Below, piece by piece: positions 25,843 to 34,850 of a stretch of 61,528 nucleotides of DNA. Where the stretch lies: the NCBI GenBank assembly GCA_049607205.1, contig JBMYWH010000013.1:1-61528 (forward strand). Reading direction: 5' to 3'. This DNA comes from JBELHR01 sp049607205 (GTDB lineage Bacteria > Bacteroidota > Bacteroidia > Flavobacteriales > Flavobacteriaceae). The notes under the pieces were generated by a model. The model worked only from the letters and a program-made list of their open reading frames with translations, was not told the origin of the DNA and did no database searches. The position numbers were made by a program, and so were the translations under genes. Numbering within the stretch: the first letter of the stretch is position 1; every line of letters starts with the position of its first letter.

Positions 25843-26743
25843 GACTCTTATATATATTTGTGGTGCTACAGCCATTGGTAAAACAGCGCTAAGCATCAAA
25901 CTAGCACAAGCTTTTAATACAGAAATTATCTCTTGTGACTCCCGTCAATTTTACAAGGAGATGCGTATCGGAACCGCGGTACCTAACTCTGAAGAACTTG
26001 CTGCCGCTCCTCATCATTTTATTCAAAATATGAGTATCAGTAAGGACTATTCCGTGGGAGATTATGAAAAAGAGTCTCTGTCACTTACACAGAAACTCTT
26101 TGACAAGCACGATGTCCTAATTCTTGTTGGAGGAAGTGGACTTTATGCAGATGCTTTAATCGAGGGTTTAGATTACTTCCCTTCGATTGACCCACAAATA
26201 AGAATAGATCTTAAAGCTGTTTTAGAGAATCAGGGCATAGAAGTCCTACAAGAGAAACTTAAAACAGTAGATCTCGATTCCTATAATACCCTAGATATAC
26301 ACAATCCTCAGAGGCTTATTCGTGCTTTAGAAGTTTTTATTGGAACTGGAAATACCTTTAGTTCTTATAAAAAAAACAACAAATCAAAGCGAAATTTCAA
26401 GACTATACGCATTGGACTTGAGGCAGATCGCGCCCTAATGTATGAAAGAATTAACTTAAGGGTAGATTTAATGATGCAAGAAGGCTTACTCGATGAAGTT
26501 AAGTCTCTAGAAAAATTCAAAGCACTCAATGCCATGCAAACCGTAGGATATAGAGAGCTTTTCCGATATTTGTCAGGAGAAATAGATTTGGATTTTGCAA
26601 TTTCTGAGATTAAGAAAAACACCCGAAGGTTCGCTAAGAGACAAGTGACATGGAACAAAAGAAATCCTGACATCAAGTGGTTTGACTTCCAAACTCCTTT
26701 CTCAGATATACTTGATTACCTCAAACTAGCGCTCAATGGATAG
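25832..26743 (+). CDS. miaA: tRNA dimethylallyltransferase
   Basis: This 303-residue enzyme attaches the dimethylallyl group to A37 of tRNAs that read UNN codons. It has the P-loop GATAIGKTAL, CDSRQFYKEMRIGTA, LVGGSGLYADALIEG and the C-terminal QTVGYRELFRYLSGE and KRQVTWNKRN motifs. I chose the ATG at 25832 (MNSKTLIYICGATAIGKT), which matches the family start; a longer frame from 25688 would only run inside the channel gene. It overlaps both neighbours, so it is co-translated in the yggS operon. Confidence 0.95.
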   Translation: MNSKTLIYICGATAIGKTALSIKLAQAFNTEIISCDSRQFYKEMRIGTAVPNSEELAAAPHHFIQNMSISKDYSVGDYEKESLSLTQKLFDKHDVLILVGGSGLYADALIEGLDYFPSIDPQIRIDLKAVLENQGIEVLQEKLKTVDLDSYNTLDIHNPQRLIRALEVFIGTGNTFSSYKKNNKSKRNFKTIRIGLEADRALMYERINLRVDLMMQEGLLDEVKSLEKFKALNAMQTVGYRELFRYLSGEIDLDFAISEIKKNTRRFAKRQVTWNKRNPDIKWFDFQTPFSDILDYLKLALNG

Positions 26744-27491
26744 TTTGATTTTAAAAGAATTCTTAGATGAAAAAGCAGCTCACTATGAGTCTATGGATTT
26801 CATCGATACGGATCCTATTCAGATTCCTCATCGATTCTCTTTAAAAGAAGATATTGAAATTTCCGGGTTTCTATCTTCAACTATCGCTTGGGGTAATCGT
26901 AAAATGATCATAAAGAGTGCCTCAAGAATGATGGAATTAATGGATAATGCTCCCTTTGAATTCGTCATTAATCATACTGAAAAGGACAGAGAGAATTTAG
27001 AACATTTCGTGCATAGAACCTTTAATATTGAAGATTTTAAATACTTTTTGAAAGCCTTACAACAAATCTATAAAGATTATGGTGGTCTTGAAAAACAATT
27101 TGTTAAGGAGCCAGATATCAACAGGAGTATTCATGAGTTCAAAGAGCTCTTTTTCAGTTTTGGTTCCCTAAATCGGTCGCATAAACATATGGGAGACCCT
27201 ATGAAGAAATCAGCAGCAAAACGCATGCATATGTACCTGAGGTGGATGGTCAGATCTTCTGCTAAGGGGGTTGATTTTGGAATATGGAATCAAATTTCAC
27301 CAAGTAACTTATACTGTCCTCTAGATGTTCATTCTGGTAATGTAGCAAGAAAACTAGGTCTCTTAAATCGTAAACAAAATGACTTCAAAGCCCTGGAAGA
27401 ACTGCAAACAGCGCTTATTAAAATGGATGCATCAGATCCCGTAAAATATGATTTTGCCCTATTTGGACTGGGAGTTTTTGAAAAATTCTAA
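26736..27491 (+). CDS. TIGR02757 family protein (DUF2400)
   Basis: This 251-residue protein matches the TIGR02757/DUF2400 family found in Bacteroidota and some other bacteria: DPIQIPHRFSLKEDIEISGF, LSSTIAWGNRKMIIKSA, NRSHKHMGDPMKKSAAKRMH and LYCPLDVHSGNVARKLGLL. The arrangement of helices and the conserved D and H near the end resemble helix-hairpin-helix DNA glycosylases, but no activity has been established to my knowledge. It overlaps miaA by 8 bp and ends the operon before a bidirectional terminator. Confidence 0.88.
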   Translation: MDSLILKEFLDEKAAHYESMDFIDTDPIQIPHRFSLKEDIEISGFLSSTIAWGNRKMIIKSASRMMELMDNAPFEFVINHTEKDRENLEHFVHRTFNIEDFKYFLKALQQIYKDYGGLEKQFVKEPDINRSIHEFKELFFSFGSLNRSHKHMGDPMKKSAAKRMHMYLRWMVRSSAKGVDFGIWNQISPSNLYCPLDVHSGNVARKLGLLNRKQNDFKALEELQTALIKMDASDPVKYDFALFGLGVFEKF

Positions 27492-27499
27492 TCCAATAA

Positions 27500-27523
27500 A
27501 AAAGAGGACCTAAGTCCTCTTTT
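27500..27523. terminator. Bidirectional intrinsic terminator
   Basis: AAAAGAGGAC (27500-27509) pairs perfectly with GTCCTCTTTT (27514-27523) around a 4-nt loop, with A/T runs on both sides. It lies between the convergent TIGR02757 gene (stop at 27491) and guaB (stop at 27528). Confidence 0.88.
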
Positions 27524-27527
27524 CTAT

Positions 27528-28994
27528 TTATCTTCTCGAATAATTCGGTGATTCTTTAGTGATGGTCACATCATGTGGATGACTCTCATTAATTCCAGAA
27601 GCTGTAATTTTCACAAATTTAGCCTCTTGTTGAGTCGCAATATTAGCAGCTCCACAATAACCCATTCCGGCTCTTAAGCCTCCGATGAATTGATGCATGG
27701 TTTCGGCTAATTCTCCTTTATAAGGTACACGTCCTACAATTCCTTCTGGAACCAACTTCTTTATATCTGCTTCAACATCTTGGAAATATCGATCTTTAGA
27801 TCCTTGTTTCATTGCTTCCACAGACCCCATTCCTCTATAAGATTTAAATTTACGACCATCGTAGATGATTGTTTCTCCTGGAGATTCTTTTGTTCCGGCA
27901 AATAAACTTCCAAGCATCACGGTATCAGCTCCGGCTGCAATAGCTTTAGGGATGTCTCCTGTAAAGCGGATTCCACCATCTGCAATAACCGGTACTCCTG
28001 TGCCCTTAATCGCTTCAGCAACCTCTATAATTGCAGAAAGTTGTGGATAACCTACTCCGGCAACAACACGTGTTGTACAAATTGATCCTGGTCCAATTCC
28101 AACTTTAATAGCATCAGCCCCAGCTTCGACTAAATATTTGGCCGCCTCGGCAGTGGCAATATTTCCTACTACAACATCTATCTCAGGGAAGGCTTGCTTT
28201 ACTTGTTTTAAAACAGTTACTACTCCTTTACTATGTCCATGAGCAGTATCTATAATTAGTGCGTCAACTCCTGCTTTTACAAGGGATTCAGCACGCTCAA
28301 CTGCGTCTTGAGTAACTCCTAAGGCCGCCGCTACAATTAATCTACCGTACTGGTCTTTATTTGCATTAGGGTTCTCTTTAACCTTGATTATATCTCTAAA
28401 AGTAATTAAACCTACAAGTGTATTGTCATTATCAACAACAGGTAACTTTTCAATTTTATTAGACTGTAAGATTTGTTCTGCATCCTTTAATGAAGTTCCC
28501 TTAGCAACACTCACCAAATTCTTAGAAGTCATTACCTCCTCGATCTTACGATTAGATCGGTTTTCGAATCGTAAATCTCGATTGGTAACAATACCAACCA
28601 ATTTTTTATCTTCGTCCACCACAGGAATTCCACCGATTCCATGCTCTCTCATAAGAGCTTGAGCATGCCCTACATTTTGATTAGGCGCTATCGTAACAGG
28701 ATCTATAATCATTCCACTCTCAGATCTCTTGACCTTGACAACTTCTTTAGCCTGTTGTTCAATTGTCATGTTTTTATGTAAGACCCCTATTCCTCCTTCT
28801 CTAGCCATAGCAATTGCCATAGCAGATTCAGTAACTGTATCCATAGCTGCAGACACAAGTGGAGTGTTCAGTTCTATGTTCCTAGTAAATTTTGTTTTGA
28901 GTGATACCTCTCTTGGAAGTACTTCGGAGTATGCAGGGATTAAAAGAACGTCATCATACGTTAACCCCTCTCCTACTATTTTATTTGTAGCCAT
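27528..28994 (-). CDS. guaB: Inosine-5'-monophosphate dehydrogenase
   Basis: This enzyme (488 residues from the ATG at 28994) oxidises IMP to XMP, the first committed step to GMP. LTYDDVLLIPAYSEVLP begins the barrel; two CBS domains (about 95-210) are inserted; the active-site loop GPGSICTTRVVAGVG holds the catalytic Cys; GMGSVEAM and the flap region follow. A longer frame from TTG at 29021 is unlikely because a -7 promoter box (29019-29026) covers that codon. Confidence 0.97.
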   Translation of the reverse strand: MATNKIVGEGLTYDDVLLIPAYSEVLPREVSLKTKFTRNIELNTPLVSAAMDTVTESAMAIAMAREGGIGVLHKNMTIEQQAKEVVKVKRSESGMIIDPVTIAPNQNVGHAQALMREHGIGGIPVVDEDKKLVGIVTNRDLRFENRSNRKIEEVMTSKNLVSVAKGTSLKDAEQILQSNKIEKLPVVDNDNTLVGLITFRDIIKVKENPNANKDQYGRLIVAAALGVTQDAVERAESLVKAGVDALIIDTAHGHSKGVVTVLKQVKQAFPEIDVVVGNIATAEAAKYLVEAGADAIKVGIGPGSICTTRVVAGVGYPQLSAIIEVAEAIKGTGVPVIADGGIRFTGDIPKAIAAGADTVMLGSLFAGTKESPGETIIYDGRKFKSYRGMGSVEAMKQGSKDRYFQDVEADIKKLVPEGIVGRVPYKGELAETMHQFIGGLRAGMGYCGAANIATQQEAKFVKITASGINESHPHDVTITKESPNYSRR

Positions 28995-29018
28995 GTGCAA
29001 TTGATAATTAATTGCAAG

Positions 29019-29026
29019 CAAATATA
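29019..29026 (-). promoter_or_regulatory. -7 promoter element for guaB
   Basis: Minus strand TATATTTG, exact TAnnTTTG, ending 24 bp before the guaB ATG at 28994. It overlaps the alternative TTG start, which supports the ATG. No clear -33 element. Confidence 0.45.
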
Positions 29027-29038
29027 GATAAAATTAAC

Positions 29039-29521
29039 TTATTCCTTGAAGAATAAATCTCTGAATATAAAAATTATAGAAAAGCTATAACTCAATGTCA
29101 TCAAGGTCCCTGAAATTGCTATAATCCATTTAAACCAATCATAGCCCAACCAAAGGAAATAGATACCTGAAAAGGTAAACAAGACTGAAAATAAGGGTTC
29201 AAACATCAGAAAGCTTTTCCAAGCAGCAGGAAGACTCGTTCCATAAACGATGAGGGCTATCACAAAAAAAAGCATTCCTAAGCTAATCATATGACTGTGT
29301 ACTGTAGTCATTATCTGACTTTTTGATTTTTTGTACTTGAACACCTCTACATCTTCTTGCTCCTCATTACCTTGGTATTGTTCCTGTATTCCTTGAATGC
29401 TACCGGAGGTATGATTAACAAAGGATATGGAATTGTAAAAACCAATAGAAATAACAAACAAGAATAAGGCTATTAGTTTTTTGAGTGTTTTCGGTAAATG
29501 GCTGAGTTTGTATGGAGACAA
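29039..29521 (-). CDS. Four-helix membrane protein next to an FMN-binding protein, function unknown
   Basis: This 160-residue protein has four predicted membrane helices (about 15-35, 75-95, 104-126, 130-153) and a 40-residue polar loop rich in Gln/Glu after helix 1. His75 and His77 lie at the start of helix 2 (TTVHSHMISLG), a possible ligand or quinone site, but this is speculation. The start is a TTG at 29521, with a -7 box 17 bp upstream; no earlier or nearby ATG is available. It follows the FMN-binding protein gene by 22 bp. I do not recognise the family. Confidence 0.7.
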   Translation of the reverse strand: MSPYKLSHLPKTLKKLIALFLFVISIGFYNSISFVNHTSGSIQGIQEQYQGNEEQEDVEVFKYKKSKSQIMTTVHSHMISLGMLFFVIALIVYGTSLPAAWKSFLMFEPLFSVLFTFSGIYFLWLGYDWFKWIIAISGTLMTLSYSFSIIFIFRDLFFKE

Positions 29522-29538
29522 ATCGAATGAATTTTTTA

Positions 29539-29546
29539 CAAATTTA
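29539..29546 (-). promoter_or_regulatory. -7 promoter element before the four-helix protein gene
   Basis: Minus strand TAAATTTG, exact TAnnTTTG, ending 17 bp before the TTG at 29521 and overlapping the stop region of the FMN-binding gene. An internal promoter is possible within the porin operon. Confidence 0.35.
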
Positions 29547-30077
29547 GCTAATTCCCTTGTCCCTTAAAAGGATTTCCAAGGATTCTAAAAGTAAATTCAC
29601 ATCACGACACATAGCCTTAACTGATATAGTGGCCCCGGATATTGCCGCAATGTTCTCCTTGTATATAAGAGAATCACCAGGTTGTTTTCCTATAAACTGA
29701 CGCAACCATCTTTTAGAGGCTATTTCTCCTCCATAGGCCTCTCTGTAGGCTATTACTTTATTACTAGCAATACTAAGATCAGAATTCAACACTAACAAGT
29801 AGTCAAAATTATTGGTATGTCCTAGAGTACTTCCCAGATATATATAGGCCTCAGGTTGCCCATCTACAATAATTTTGAAAAATTGATTCTCTTTAATTGG
29901 TAAAGGAAGATTTTGATTTAAATCTTGATTCAAACTCACATTTTCAATATCAAAATCTTCCCAACCGTATACTTTTTTGACTTCACTATGAATTTTTTTG
30001 ACTGTTCTTTTAGGTAGTTCTACAGATTGTATACTAAACATTAAAAATACTAAACTAAACAAGTGTAAAAATTTCAT
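29544..30077 (-). CDS. Exported FMN-binding domain protein
   Basis: This 177-residue protein has a signal peptide (MKFLHLFSLVFLMFSIQS) and one FMN-binding domain of the RnfG/NqrC/NosR type (about 65-168). The motif ISGATIS at 146-152 matches the ApbE flavinylation site, with Thr150 the likely covalent FMN acceptor; the upstream EAYGGEIASKRWLRQF is also typical. It would act outside the cytoplasm as a flavin redox carrier. It lies 17 bp after the porin-like gene and 22 bp before a four-helix membrane protein. No apbE gene is in the window. Confidence 0.85.
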   Translation of the reverse strand: MKFLHLFSLVFLMFSIQSVELPKRTVKKIHSEVKKVYGWEDFDIENVSLNQDLNQNLPLPIKENQFFKIIVDGQPEAYIYLGSTLGHTNNFDYLLVLNSDLSIASNKVIAYREAYGGEIASKRWLRQFIGKQPGDSLIYKENIAAISGATISVKAMCRDVNLLLESLEILLRDKGIS

Positions 30078-30094
30078 AATTCTGTCGTATTAAA

Positions 30095-31243
30095 TTAAAA
30101 CCAAACTCCGATACCGAAATTCATTTGTCCCTTAGCTTCACTGTCAGGAACTCCATTCATAAATCTTTGATAATCCGCCTTAATCACAGCTCCACGTGCC
30201 ACCAAATAGCCTACACCGGTAGTTAAATCCATTCGGTCATAAGCTAAATTCGGTTGCAAATCACCTGAGGTAACCTGCTGTGTATTATATTGTTCATACC
30301 TCATAAAGAAGGTTAACTCTTGAGTTTTATTGGCAGGCAAAACATTATAAGCTCCTTCAACATACCAACCTTCCATCTGGTCTCCTAAATCCGATCCATA
30401 AAATTCATTATAGGCTTCAGCTCCAGAAATATAGGTTTTGATATATTGAGCTCTAGCGCTAAACTTCGAATAAACATAACGTGCATCCAATCCAAGCATG
30501 GAGATACCTACTGTAGATCCATCCTCATCTTTGACCTCATTGTCTGCTACTGACGAACCAAAATACCCTGAAAGACCTAATTTAAGTCCTTGAATACCAT
30601 AATAGTCGAACTTTGTAGAAAAATTAGGTTTTCCTACCATAGCCTCTGCTCCTTTTTGTCTACCGTTTCTTAAACCATTGCTTCCTCCTAAGTATTTCCC
30701 ATTGTTATCTGAAGCAAATCCATTGAATAAATATCCTTGATAACGAAGTGACAAATCACTTATATTACCTGTAACACCAAATCCCATTTCTCTCCAAGTC
30801 GTTGGAACGATGCTCTTATCTACATTAGGACGTTCTACTCCATTATAGGTTGTAGGTTCATGATATTCATTGATAATTCCCATTGGAACCAACATCAAAC
30901 CACCTCTAAAAGAAAGAAAACTCGTTAGGTTATAATTTAAAAAAGCCTGTTCAACATATACTTCTGTAACATGTTCGAATTCAATTTCAGTTACAAACTG
31001 TACATCCTGAGAAAAATTATAACCAAATAGCATCACCAAGCGGTGGACATCGGCTTTTCCATTAGAACCGTCTAAGGGTTGATTATAATCAATCTGAGCA
31101 TAACCTCCTACAGTCACTCCGTTAATACCAGAACTAATTAATCGGTTTGCTGAGTTGGTATTTTGATATGAGGCAGGGTTTTGTTGGGCGTAAGTACTTA
31201 AAGTAGCTAAAACAAAAAGTAGAATAAAGCCTAAGTTTTTCAT
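30095..31243 (-). CDS. Outer-membrane porin-like beta-barrel protein
   Basis: This 382-residue protein has a signal peptide (about 1-19, MKNLGFILLFVLATLSTYAQ) and a barrel built of alternating strands: VTVGGYAQIDYNQP, FVTEIEFEHVTEVYVEQAFL, FRGGLMLVPMGIINEYHEP, and a C-terminal FGIGVWF with a terminal aromatic. It resembles phosphate-selective porin O/P-type proteins and other Bacteroidota porins. It starts the operon with the FMN-binding protein and has a good promoter upstream. The substrate is unknown. Confidence 0.8.
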   Translation of the reverse strand: MKNLGFILLFVLATLSTYAQQNPASYQNTNSANRLISSGINGVTVGGYAQIDYNQPLDGSNGKADVHRLVMLFGYNFSQDVQFVTEIEFEHVTEVYVEQAFLNYNLTSFLSFRGGLMLVPMGIINEYHEPTTYNGVERPNVDKSIVPTTWREMGFGVTGNISDLSLRYQGYLFNGFASDNNGKYLGGSNGLRNGRQKGAEAMVGKPNFSTKFDYYGIQGLKLGLSGYFGSSVADNEVKDEDGSTVGISMLGLDARYVYSKFSARAQYIKTYISGAEAYNEFYGSDLGDQMEGWYVEGAYNVLPANKTQELTFFMRYEQYNTQQVTSGDLQPNLAYDRMDLTTGVGYLVARGAVIKADYQRFMNGVPDSEAKGQMNFGIGVWF

Positions 31244-31285
31244 CAGTGTTTATTTAGAATAAATTAAAATAATGGTTTTCGAGGA

Positions 31286-31316
31286 CAAATATACAATCAC
31301 ATTGCCAAAACAAAAA
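31286..31316 (-). promoter_or_regulatory. Promoter for the porin / FMN-binding operon
   Basis: On the minus strand TTTTTG (31316-31311) and TATATTTG (31293-31286, exact TAnnTTTG) are 17 bp apart. The box ends 42 bp before the ATG at 31243. Confidence 0.6.
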
Positions 31317-31372
31317 CTTTATTTAGATTTAATTTAAATAAATATTAACAAATTACTCGTCTACTTAGTTTC

Positions 31373-32878
31373 TTATAAACTCTTCAAATAATTGATGAAA
31401 AGTTTTCGAATATCATTATCATCATTACCTTCTTTAGCATATTCGATCTTGCGTATTCCCTTATTCTCTGGTGTGAAAAACGGAATGTCATAGCCACTAA
31501 GCATAAATTTGGAAGTTGCGATATTATAGAATTTATTTGCCTTAATCGGTTCATCTCCTATATACCACCTCTTGTCTTCTAGATTATAATTAATATTTGC
31601 AAATTGAAAATACGCTCCGGAACCGGTTTTTGCCATGGAAAAATTAAGGGTTTTTGCCAACAGCTCTCCCTTAATCTTTAAGGTTACAGTGCTTCCTCCA
31701 AATGGAAGAATTCTAAAAATATCTACTCCGGAAATTTCACCTTCTAAATTGTCATCAATTCTAATAGAGCCACTATTAATAAAAGCAGCGTCCACCTTAT
31801 CTTTATAATGATACATCAGGGACTCACTGATCAAATAGCCTAAATTTGTTTGTCTAGAACGTATGTCTTGCTCTGTCCCATCCCATTGCTCATTGGTCGT
31901 GAAAATAACATCTAAAGGATCTTCAATAAACTGCGTAAGTTGAGCGTTTTGAATCGCTAACCATTTATCCACCACTTTAGCTACTTCAGGGTCGCGTTCT
32001 AATGATTCATCTATATTCACTAAACTCGATTCAATAGTTGAAGAACCATCTTTAATATTTAAAGAAATCCTGTGTACATAAGCCGATTTCGCATTGGCAT
32101 CTGCTTTAGTAACTCTTGAATTTCCAACAGTGACGTCCATATTATAATGTTCATGTCCTCCCATACTTAAAGGGATTTCGGGGAGTTGTCTCAAGAATTC
32201 TTTATCCTGATCAAGACTCAAGTGAGTCAAACCAAAAACTATATCCGTCTGATCTTCTATAGACTCTAAAGCTCTTCTTGCAGAGTCATAATAATCCTCA
32301 TATAGGACATAATCCTTAGGATTAGCATTGATCGTAGCTCCCACGAATCCTATAGAGGCAGACTTTCCATAGGTGTTCCTAATTTCATAAGTCATTGCCT
32401 CTGGTAGAGGAATTATCTCATCCGCACTTTGCTTGTGAAGTGCTATGGTATCTCCATCAATAATATACTTCACATTAGTGGCGAGCCAATCAAAATCGGA
32501 CTCGTCGATTCTTTTTTGAAGCTCGTGACGTTTTACGTCAAACTCATGATTTCCAAGGACAACAAGGTCAAATCCCATGGCATTCATGACGTCTACCATT
32601 TGCTTTCCTGCGATTTTTTCTCCTTTATATTTCAAGGTTCCCAGCAAAGAAGGACTCAAAAAATCCCCGGCCAAAACCATCATGGTATTATCATTTAGAG
32701 CTTTTTCTTTTTTATATAAAGTGGCCACTCTAGACATTCCTCCCACTTTACCTCCTGAAAGAGGACCTATTTCATAGACATCATTTACTTGAATGATGGT
32801 GAAATTAACCTGATTTTCTTTAGAGTCGCAGCTCAGAAGAAATATCATGACCAAAAGGGATAAAATATATTTTTTCAT
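31373..32878 (-). CDS. 5'-nucleotidase/UshA-type metallophosphoesterase lipoprotein
   Basis: This 501-residue protein has a lipoprotein signal (MKKYILSLLVMIFLLSC, Cys17). The metallophosphoesterase domain (about 25-270) shows IIQVNDVYEIGP, VLAGDFLSPS, VVLGNHEFDVK, FGLTHLSLDQD and MGGHEHYNM; the C-terminal 5'-nucleotidase domain (about 310-480) has INSGSIRIDDNL and the IFRILPFGG region. It would release phosphate or nucleosides from nucleotides at the cell envelope. It starts 3 bp after the HMG-CoA lyase stop, so they share a transcript although the functions differ. Confidence 0.9.
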   Translation of the reverse strand: MKKYILSLLVMIFLLSCDSKENQVNFTIIQVNDVYEIGPLSGGKVGGMSRVATLYKKEKALNDNTMMVLAGDFLSPSLLGTLKYKGEKIAGKQMVDVMNAMGFDLVVLGNHEFDVKRHELQKRIDESDFDWLATNVKYIIDGDTIALHKQSADEIIPLPEAMTYEIRNTYGKSASIGFVGATINANPKDYVLYEDYYDSARRALESIEDQTDIVFGLTHLSLDQDKEFLRQLPEIPLSMGGHEHYNMDVTVGNSRVTKADANAKSAYVHRISLNIKDGSSTIESSLVNIDESLERDPEVAKVVDKWLAIQNAQLTQFIEDPLDVIFTTNEQWDGTEQDIRSRQTNLGYLISESLMYHYKDKVDAAFINSGSIRIDDNLEGEISGVDIFRILPFGGSTVTLKIKGELLAKTLNFSMAKTGSGAYFQFANINYNLEDKRWYIGDEPIKANKFYNIATSKFMLSGYDIPFFTPENKGIRKIEYAKEGNDDNDIRKLFINYLKSL

Positions 32879-32881
32879 TTT

Positions 32882-33739
32882 TTAAGAATTAAAAATTTTC
32901 AGGGCTTCATTATAGGCACTTTCAAAACTCATCATTCTCAGATTTAAGTCCACCCCTTCTCTATTAAAATAAGTAATTAACTTTTCGGTTGGCATATTTC
33001 CAGTCAACTCATCTTTTGCCATAGGACATCCACCATAGCCTTTTATTGCACCATCAAAACGAAAACATCCTGCTTTGTATGCTGCATCAACTTTTTCAAA
33101 CCAAGTTGCTGCGGTGGTATGTAGATGTGCTCCAAATTCAATTTTCGGGTATTGCTCAATTAAGTTTTCGAACAAATAAGATATTATAGGACCTGTCGAG
33201 GAGCCTATAGTATCCGATAAGGAGATAATGCTCACTCCCATTTTTGAAAGACGTTCTGTCCAGGCTCCAACAATATCCACATCCCATGGATCACCATAGG
33301 GATTTCCGAATCCCATAGATAGATAGGTCACAACTTCTTTGTTCTTACGAGCAGCTAAGTTTAAAATCTGATCTAGCACAACTATAGATTCTTCTATAGT
33401 TTTATGCGTATTACGCATTTGAAAAATCTCTGAAATAGAAAAAGGGAATCCCCAATAATCAATTTGCTCAAATTGCGAGGCAGCCTCCGCCCCCCGATAA
33501 TTGGCGATAATAGAAAGAAGTTTACTAGGTGTTTTATCTAGATTTAGTAAGTCTAATAAAGCTCCCGTATCTCTCATTTGAGGAATAGCTTTAGGAGAAA
33601 CAAAACTCCCGAAATCAACCGTATCAAACCCTACTTTCAAAATGGCATTAATATACTGTGCCTTTTGAGCAGTCTCAATAAAGACTTTTCTCCCTTGCAT
33701 AGCATCTCTAGGACATTCAATGAGTTTGATTTGTTTCAT
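32882..33739 (-). CDS. Hydroxymethylglutaryl-CoA lyase
   Basis: This 285-residue TIM-barrel lyase starts IKLIECPRDAMQGRKVFI and has DTVDFGSFVSPKAIPQM, SLSDTIGSSTG, FGAHLHTT and the family signature GYGGCPMAKDELTGN with the catalytic Cys. It splits HMG-CoA into acetyl-CoA and acetoacetate, the last step of leucine breakdown. It sits between pyrD (40 bp upstream) and the 5'-nucleotidase gene (3 bp downstream). No other leucine-degradation gene is in the window. Confidence 0.92.
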   Translation of the reverse strand: MKQIKLIECPRDAMQGRKVFIETAQKAQYINAILKVGFDTVDFGSFVSPKAIPQMRDTGALLDLLNLDKTPSKLLSIIANYRGAEAASQFEQIDYWGFPFSISEIFQMRNTHKTIEESIVVLDQILNLAARKNKEVVTYLSMGFGNPYGDPWDVDIVGAWTERLSKMGVSIISLSDTIGSSTGPIISYLFENLIEQYPKIEFGAHLHTTAATWFEKVDAAYKAGCFRFDGAIKGYGGCPMAKDELTGNMPTEKLITYFNREGVDLNLRMMSFESAYNEALKIFNS

Positions 33740-33779
33740 TTTTTAAAGATACTTAAAATGTCAATACACTAAAAAGAGT

Positions 33780-34802
33780 TTAAAGCTCCTTTAGGATGTT
33801 TTTAACAATTGAAGGACCTTCATAAATAAAACCTGTATACACTTGAACTAGGTCTGCTCCAGCCTCAAGTTTTTCTTTAGCATCTGCGGGGGTTTGTATA
33901 CCTCCTACACCGATTATTGGAAAGGCTTTATTTGAAGTTTCAGACAAGTATCTAATTATTTCAGTACTCTTATCTTTAATTGGCGCACCAGACAATCCTC
34001 CATTCCCAATTTGCTCAAGTCTCTCTTGTGATTCCTTAAGTCCATCCCTTGAAACAGATGTATTGGTTGCAATTACACCATCTACAGCACTCTTTTTGAC
34101 CAATTCAATGATTTCATCTAATTGAATTTTATTTAAATCTGGAGCTATTTTTAGTAAAACCGGTCTTCTCTTCTCTTTTGAAACATTAACTTTTTCCACC
34201 GCTTCGATCAATTCTAACAAGAAATCCACATCCTGCAGTTTTGCCATAGATCCTACATTCGGACAAGAAACGTTCAGTACAAAATAATCTACATGAGGAT
34301 GTAAACCTTCAGCTAAGGTGATATAGTCCGAGATGTACTCATCCGGCATTGAATCGGTATTCTTACCTAAGTTACCTCCAATAATAAGTTTAGCTTTATT
34401 CTTTTTTAAATTCTTAATCGCAGCATCCAAGCCTTGATTGTTGAACCCCATTCTATTGATCAATCCTCGGTCTTGAGGAAGTCTAAATAATCGTTTTTTA
34501 GGATTTCCTTCTTGCGCCTTAGGGGTTACGGTACCTATTTCAATGAAACCAAAACCGAAATCAGCAAGTTCATTAAATAATACTGCATTCTTGTCAAAAC
34601 CAGCAGCAAGTCCTACCGGATTTTTAAACTTTAAGCCTAATATTTCCCTTTCTAGGTGAGGCTTTTCAACAATAAAAAATTGTCTTGTTGCCCATGAAAA
34701 TCCAGGAAGTAAATACATCCATTTAATCCCAGCAAAAACCATGTGATGCACACGCTCTGGGTCTATAGAAAATAATATAGGTCTAATTAATTTTTTATAC
34801 AT
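33780..34802 (-). CDS. pyrD: Dihydroorotate dehydrogenase (quinone), class 2
   Basis: This 340-residue flavoprotein has the N-terminal helices of the membrane-associated class 2 enzyme (LIRPILFSIDPERVHHM), then NPVGLAAGFDKNA, GTVTPKAQEGNPKKRLFRL, NVSCPNVG with the catalytic Ser, and VIATNTSVSRDGL. It passes electrons from dihydroorotate to quinone in pyrimidine synthesis. The ATG is only about 16 bp after the T-run of the pheT terminator. Confidence 0.96.
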   Translation of the reverse strand: MYKKLIRPILFSIDPERVHHMVFAGIKWMYLLPGFSWATRQFFIVEKPHLEREILGLKFKNPVGLAAGFDKNAVLFNELADFGFGFIEIGTVTPKAQEGNPKKRLFRLPQDRGLINRMGFNNQGLDAAIKNLKKNKAKLIIGGNLGKNTDSMPDEYISDYITLAEGLHPHVDYFVLNVSCPNVGSMAKLQDVDFLLELIEAVEKVNVSKEKRRPVLLKIAPDLNKIQLDEIIELVKKSAVDGVIATNTSVSRDGLKESQERLEQIGNGGLSGAPIKDKSTEIIRYLSETSNKAFPIIGVGGIQTPADAKEKLEAGADLVQVYTGFIYEGPSIVKNILKEL

Positions 34803-34817
34803 AGTTCCGGTTTGTTC

Positions 34818-34846
34818 AAAAAAAAGGCCTTTATAAAAAAGGCCTA
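34818..34846 (-). terminator. Intrinsic terminator between pheT and pyrD
   Basis: On the minus strand AGGCCTT (34845-34839) pairs with AAGGCCT (34831-34825), followed by an eight-T run ending at 34818. It sits just after the pheT stop (34851) and leaves about 15 bp before the pyrD ATG. Confidence 0.8.
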
Positions 34847-34850
34847 AATA

